From Prevotella pectinovora (lineage in GTDB: Bacteria; Bacteroidota; Bacteroidia; Bacteroidales; Bacteroidaceae): a stretch of 64,000 bases of DNA. This document shows, piece by piece, positions 61,710 through 64,000 of this stretch. The notes below the pieces were generated by a model. It was not told the origin of the DNA and ran no database searches. It saw nothing but the letters and a program-made list of their open reading frames with translations. How positions within the stretch are numbered: position 1 is the first letter of the stretch; each line of letters opens with the position of its first letter. Location: NCBI RefSeq assembly GCF_000834015.1, contig NZ_JXQI01000021.1, positions 62,001 to 126,000 of the forward strand. Direction: 5' to 3'. The position numbers and the translations under genes were made by a program.

Positions 61710-61748
61710 GACGGGCGTTTGGCGGAAAGGAACAAACGCCCGTCTTTT
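61710..61748 (+). terminator. Terminator before ribD
   Basis: GACGGGCGTTTG (61710-61721) and CAAACGCCCGTC (61733-61744) are perfect arms followed by TTTT. It closes metG and the 36-residue frame and lies 55 bases before the ribD start. Confidence 0.88.
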
Positions 61749-61802
61749 GATTACTCCTCCCAATCGGTCATATTGCCGTTTGGGGATAAAACTCTCAGGA
61801 TT

Positions 61803-62768
61803 ATGACCACAGATGAAAGATATATGATGCGCTGTCTGCAACTGGCAAAGAACGGGATGCAGAACGCCAAGCCAAACCCTATGGTGGGTGCCGTGATAGT
61901 GAGCGGCGGCAGGATTATCGGTGAGGGATACCACGTGTGCTGCGGAGAAGGCCATGCCGAGGTGAACGCCTTCGCTTCGGTGAAGGCGGCAGACGAACAT
62001 CTGCTGAAAGAGGCTACGATATATGTCAGCCTCGAACCCTGTTCTCACTACGGCAAGACACCGCCATGTGCCGACCTCATCATCCGGAAGGGGGTGAAGA
62101 GGGCGGTAGTGGGCTGTGTTGACCCCTTTGCCAAAGTGCATGGCAACGGAATCAGAAAACTGCGTGAGGCTGGCATCGAAGTCACTGTGGGAGTGCTTGA
62201 GGAGGAATGCAACGAACTGAACAAGCGCTTCTTCGCATTCCATAGACTCAAACGCCCGTATATACTGCTGAAATGGTGTCAGACGGCAAACGGTTTCCTC
62301 GACGACTGTAATAAACCGCTGCGCATGTCTACTCCATACACGCAGATGCTCGTGCATAAGCTGAGGAGCGAATACGACGCAATACTCGTCGGACGAGTGA
62401 CGGCGGAGAGAGACAAGCCGAAACTCAATGTGCGCCTATGGGCTGGCAATGACCCTAAGCGCATCGTGATAGACCGGGAGCATCCGTGTTTCGATGGTCT
62501 CTGCTTTGACAACGGCGACACCGTGCCCGGACAGATAGCCGGTTGGCTGCATGGACAAGGAGTGCAGTCGCTGATGGTGGAAGGTGGAGCGGAGACGCTG
62601 AAGGGCTTCCTGCGTGCCGGACTGTTTGACGAGATAAGGGTGGAGACGGCACCGGTAGTGGTGGACGGCGGTACGGCGGCTCCGATGCTGGCCGGAGAAG
62701 AACTCCGATTCACAGGCAGAGAGGTGTATGGACAGAATGTAATCGACACATACCACCGCATCGGTTAG
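61803..62768 (+). CDS. ribD: Bifunctional riboflavin biosynthesis deaminase/reductase
   Basis: 321 residues from the ATG at 61803; the frame is open further up but that part contains the terminator. The deaminase half has the zinc motif GHAEVNAFASVKAADEH (about 48-64) and SLEPCSHYGKTPPCADLII (about 78-96). The reductase half (about 150-321) has YDAILVGRVTAERDKPKLNV and LMVEGGAETLKGFLRAGL. It performs the second and third steps of riboflavin synthesis. Bacteroidetes often scatter rib genes; no other rib gene or FMN riboswitch is seen here. Confidence 0.96.
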   Translation: MTTDERYMMRCLQLAKNGMQNAKPNPMVGAVIVSGGRIIGEGYHVCCGEGHAEVNAFASVKAADEHLLKEATIYVSLEPCSHYGKTPPCADLIIRKGVKRAVVGCVDPFAKVHGNGIRKLREAGIEVTVGVLEEECNELNKRFFAFHRLKRPYILLKWCQTANGFLDDCNKPLRMSTPYTQMLVHKLRSEYDAILVGRVTAERDKPKLNVRLWAGNDPKRIVIDREHPCFDGLCFDNGDTVPGQIAGWLHGQGVQSLMVEGGAETLKGFLRAGLFDEIRVETAPVVVDGGTAAPMLAGEELRFTGREVYGQNVIDTYHRIG

Positions 62769-62835
62769 GTCTGCCGATATGGGGAGACCGTGGGTTCAGA
62801 CAATAATATTATGTAATATAAACAACGAAAACATT

Positions 62836-63090
62836 ATGAAGATTTATGATTATATGACTCAGGGCACCTGCAGTCAGGCAATACACATCGAGCTCAACGA
62901 CGACAATACCATCAACAACGTGTCGTTTACTGGTGGCTGCAACGGAAACCTGAAAGGCATCGGAAAACTCGTGGAGGGAATGCCGGCGGAAAAGGTGGTG
63001 GAGAAGCTGCGTGGTGTGACTTGCGGTTTCAAGAACACAAGTTGTCCGGACCAGCTCGCCAACGCCCTCAGTGAGATGTTGAAAGGTTGA
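62836..63090 (+). CDS. TSCPD domain protein (TIGR03905-like)
   Basis: 84 residues from the ATG at 62836. The C-terminal KNTSCPDQLANALSEMLKG (about 65-83) gives the domain its name, and VSFTGGCNGNLKGIGKL (about 29-45) with GVTCGFKNTSC supplies further conserved Cys. The domain resembles the C-terminal part of some class II ribonucleotide reductases. As a stand-alone protein its role is unknown. It lies 67 bases after ribD. Confidence 0.9.
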   Translation: MKIYDYMTQGTCSQAIHIELNDDNTINNVSFTGGCNGNLKGIGKLVEGMPAEKVVEKLRGVTCGFKNTSCPDQLANALSEMLKG

Positions 63091-63135
63091 TGCCATTTTT
63101 TATCCGTAAAATGCGAGATAAACAAAAAAAAATGT

Positions 63136-63143
63136 TACCTTTG
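63136..63143 (+). promoter_or_regulatory. Promoter of tRNA-Arg
   Basis: TACCTTTG, 40 bases upstream of the tRNA 5' end. Confidence 0.65.
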
Positions 63144-63183
63144 CAATCGTTACAAAAAACCGATGTGCGCAGAGGTGCATAGG

Positions 63184-63255
63184 GGTCTCATAGTTCAATG
63201 GATAGAACAAGTCTCTCCTAAAGATTAGATCCGAGTTCGATTCTCGGTGAGACCA
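63184..63255 (+). tRNA. tRNA-Arg (anticodon CCT)
   Basis: 72 bases fold into a full cloverleaf: acceptor GGTCTCA/TGAGACC, D arm GTTC/GAAC, anticodon stem AGTCT/AGATT with loop CTCCTAA (anticodon CCT, reading AGG), and T arm CCGAG-TTCGATT-CTCGG. The discriminator is A and the CCA end is not encoded. Confidence 0.96.
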
Positions 63256-63351
63256 CATCAGTGATTACAGACAAGACGGATGGCGTAAACATTGCGGCCA
63301 ACCATTATTGCCTTATTTTGAAACAATATCAAAGACTTAAATTTTAAATTT

Positions 63352-63669
63352 ATGGAAAATAAAGAAAAACAGGAGGGACAGTTCCAGCTCGAACTTCCTC
63401 AGAATGTTGCTCAGGGTGAATATGCAAACTTCGCACTCATCACCCACTCTCGTTCAGAATTCATCGCAGACTTCGCTCGCGTATTGCCAGGTCTTCCAAA
63501 GGCAGTCATCAACAGCCGTGTGATTCTCGCTCCGGAGCACGCCAAGCGTCTGCTCATGGCTCTTCAGGAGAACGTGGCTAAGTATGAGCACGAGTTCGGC
63601 AAGATACAGCTTCCTGGTCAGGAAGGCAAGACCATCGCTCCATTCAACGTAAACAAGGGCGAGGCTTGA
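63352..63669 (+). CDS. DUF3467 domain protein
   Basis: 105 residues. The conserved core EYANFALITHSRSEFIADFA (about 23-42) is followed by RVILAPEHAKRLLMALQENV (about 56-75). This small family of unknown function has a cytoplasmic all-beta/helix layout with no export signal. It is a single-gene unit after tRNA-Arg and ends before a strong bidirectional hairpin. Codon bias (GCT, CAG, CTC) suggests good expression. Confidence 0.9.
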   Translation: MENKEKQEGQFQLELPQNVAQGEYANFALITHSRSEFIADFARVLPGLPKAVINSRVILAPEHAKRLLMALQENVAKYEHEFGKIQLPGQEGKTIAPFNVNKGEA

Positions 63670-63738
63670 TCTATAGGCTAATTACGGATGCGGCAATCCC
63701 CGTTGATGGCGGATGGATGGCATCGCGGAAAAAATAAT

Positions 63739-63784
63739 GACGGATGCGCAGTAGAGATGATACTCGATGCGCATCCGTCTTTTT
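63739..63784. terminator. Bidirectional terminator
   Basis: GACGGATGCGCA (63739-63750) and TGCGCATCCGTC (63768-63779) are perfect 12-bp arms. TTTTTG follows on the plus strand, and AT-rich sequence with six T follows on the minus strand. It serves the convergent DUF3467 and DUF4878-like genes. Confidence 0.88.
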
Positions 63785-63809
63785 GTTTGTTTGTCAGCAA
63801 GGCTGGCGG

Positions 63810-64000
63810 TTATTTGCCGATATCCAACTTCCAGTTGCCGTCCTCATCCTTGCGGAGCTTGATGTCGTCGGTGGTCTCGGAGCCGTCGCCCATCACTATC
63901 TTCATCTTTACTATGGCAGTCTTGCCGTCCTCTGAGATCTCCTCGCTCAGAGCTTCGTATGACTTGATGCCGTCCTGCTTCTCAAATTTCTTCGTTGCCT
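63810..64000 (-). CDS. DUF4878-like secreted protein (N-terminus cut off)
   Basis: The last 62 residues are in the window: beginning ATKKFEKQDGIKSYEALSEE and ending DGNWKLDIGK. The pattern of a charged strand pair (KTAIVKMKIVMGDGSETTDD) and the closing GNWKLD is typical of DUF4878, an NTF2-like fold found in lipoproteins. The start and any signal peptide lie beyond the right edge. It is convergent with the DUF3467 gene. Function unknown. Confidence 0.7.
   Translation of the reverse strand, partial: ATKKFEKQDGIKSYEALSEEISEDGKTAIVKMKIVMGDGSETTDDIKLRKDEDGNWKLDIGK

Noticed and set aside
61428..61802. FMN riboswitch before ribD
   Set aside because: None of the conserved FMN-element blocks is visible, and a strong terminator separates the structured region from ribD, with the small frame in between.
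1..64000. Insertion sequences, prophage or integrative element
   Set aside because: No transposase, integrase, relaxase or phage gene was recognised on either strand; mobility signs are limited to short non-coding repeats.

Overview
The window reads as a chromosomal segment of a Bacteroidales bacterium, most likely Prevotella in the broad sense. The case rests on promoters of the Bacteroidetes type (TAnnTTTG near -7, often a TTTG or TTG about 19-20 bases upstream), a type IX secretion sorting tail, a fused SecDF, ATP-type PEP carboxykinase, and the linked order DUF6089 - uppS - bamA - three OmpH/Skp genes - murI. About 50 protein genes, one tRNA-Arg(CCT), and an unusually rich set of intergenic repeats are present. 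No phage, integrase, transposase, rRNA or CRISPR-Cas locus was seen.

Layout. 0-8 kb: a partial Lrp regulator, a secreted cyclophilin, a run of three FKBP peptidyl-prolyl isomerases, a sirtuin and an OPT-type transporter. 8-19.6 kb: repeat-rich ground around a large type IX secreted protein with a small companion protein, pckA, upp and a DUF4143-type ATPase. 19.6-28.2 kb: the envelope operon (DUF6242 lipoprotein, DUF6089, uppS, bamA, three skp-like genes, murI). 28.2-41 kb: a second DUF4143-type ATPase, a helix-hairpin-helix barrel protein, secDF, a membrane endonuclease/phosphatase-family protein, rhomboid protease, HU, a glycosyltransferase with DUF4254, and pdxB. 41-44 kb: acpP, fabF, rnc. 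44-57 kb: C1 peptidase, TtcA-like, DUF486, two secreted unknowns, rubrerythrin, RluA-like, DUF4248, a UPF1-like helicase, and an esterase fused to a decayed HAD domain. 57.8-64 kb: recX, prmC, metG, ribD, TSCPD protein, tRNA-Arg, DUF3467, and a partial DUF4878 protein.

The best candidate for something undescribed is in front of the two DUF4143-type ATPase genes. Each has an array of short repeats at exactly 33-bp spacing with unrelated spacers: four 18-bp palindromes at 28245-28361 and three 15-bp repeats at 18638-18718. The repeat sequences differ but the period is identical. A 13-bp repeat spaced 33 bp also lies in the leader of the type IX secreted protein gene.

Other items outside normal annotation are two short genes (53 aa at 52433, 36 aa at 61572) with their own expression signals, a gene-free transcript candidate near 57.6-57.9 kb, a multi-hairpin element at 8348-8465, a ~190-bp MITE-like element with 20-bp terminal inverted repeats (three copies plus relics), a ~230-320-bp intergenic element (three copies), and a 34-bp minisatellite of 11 copies.
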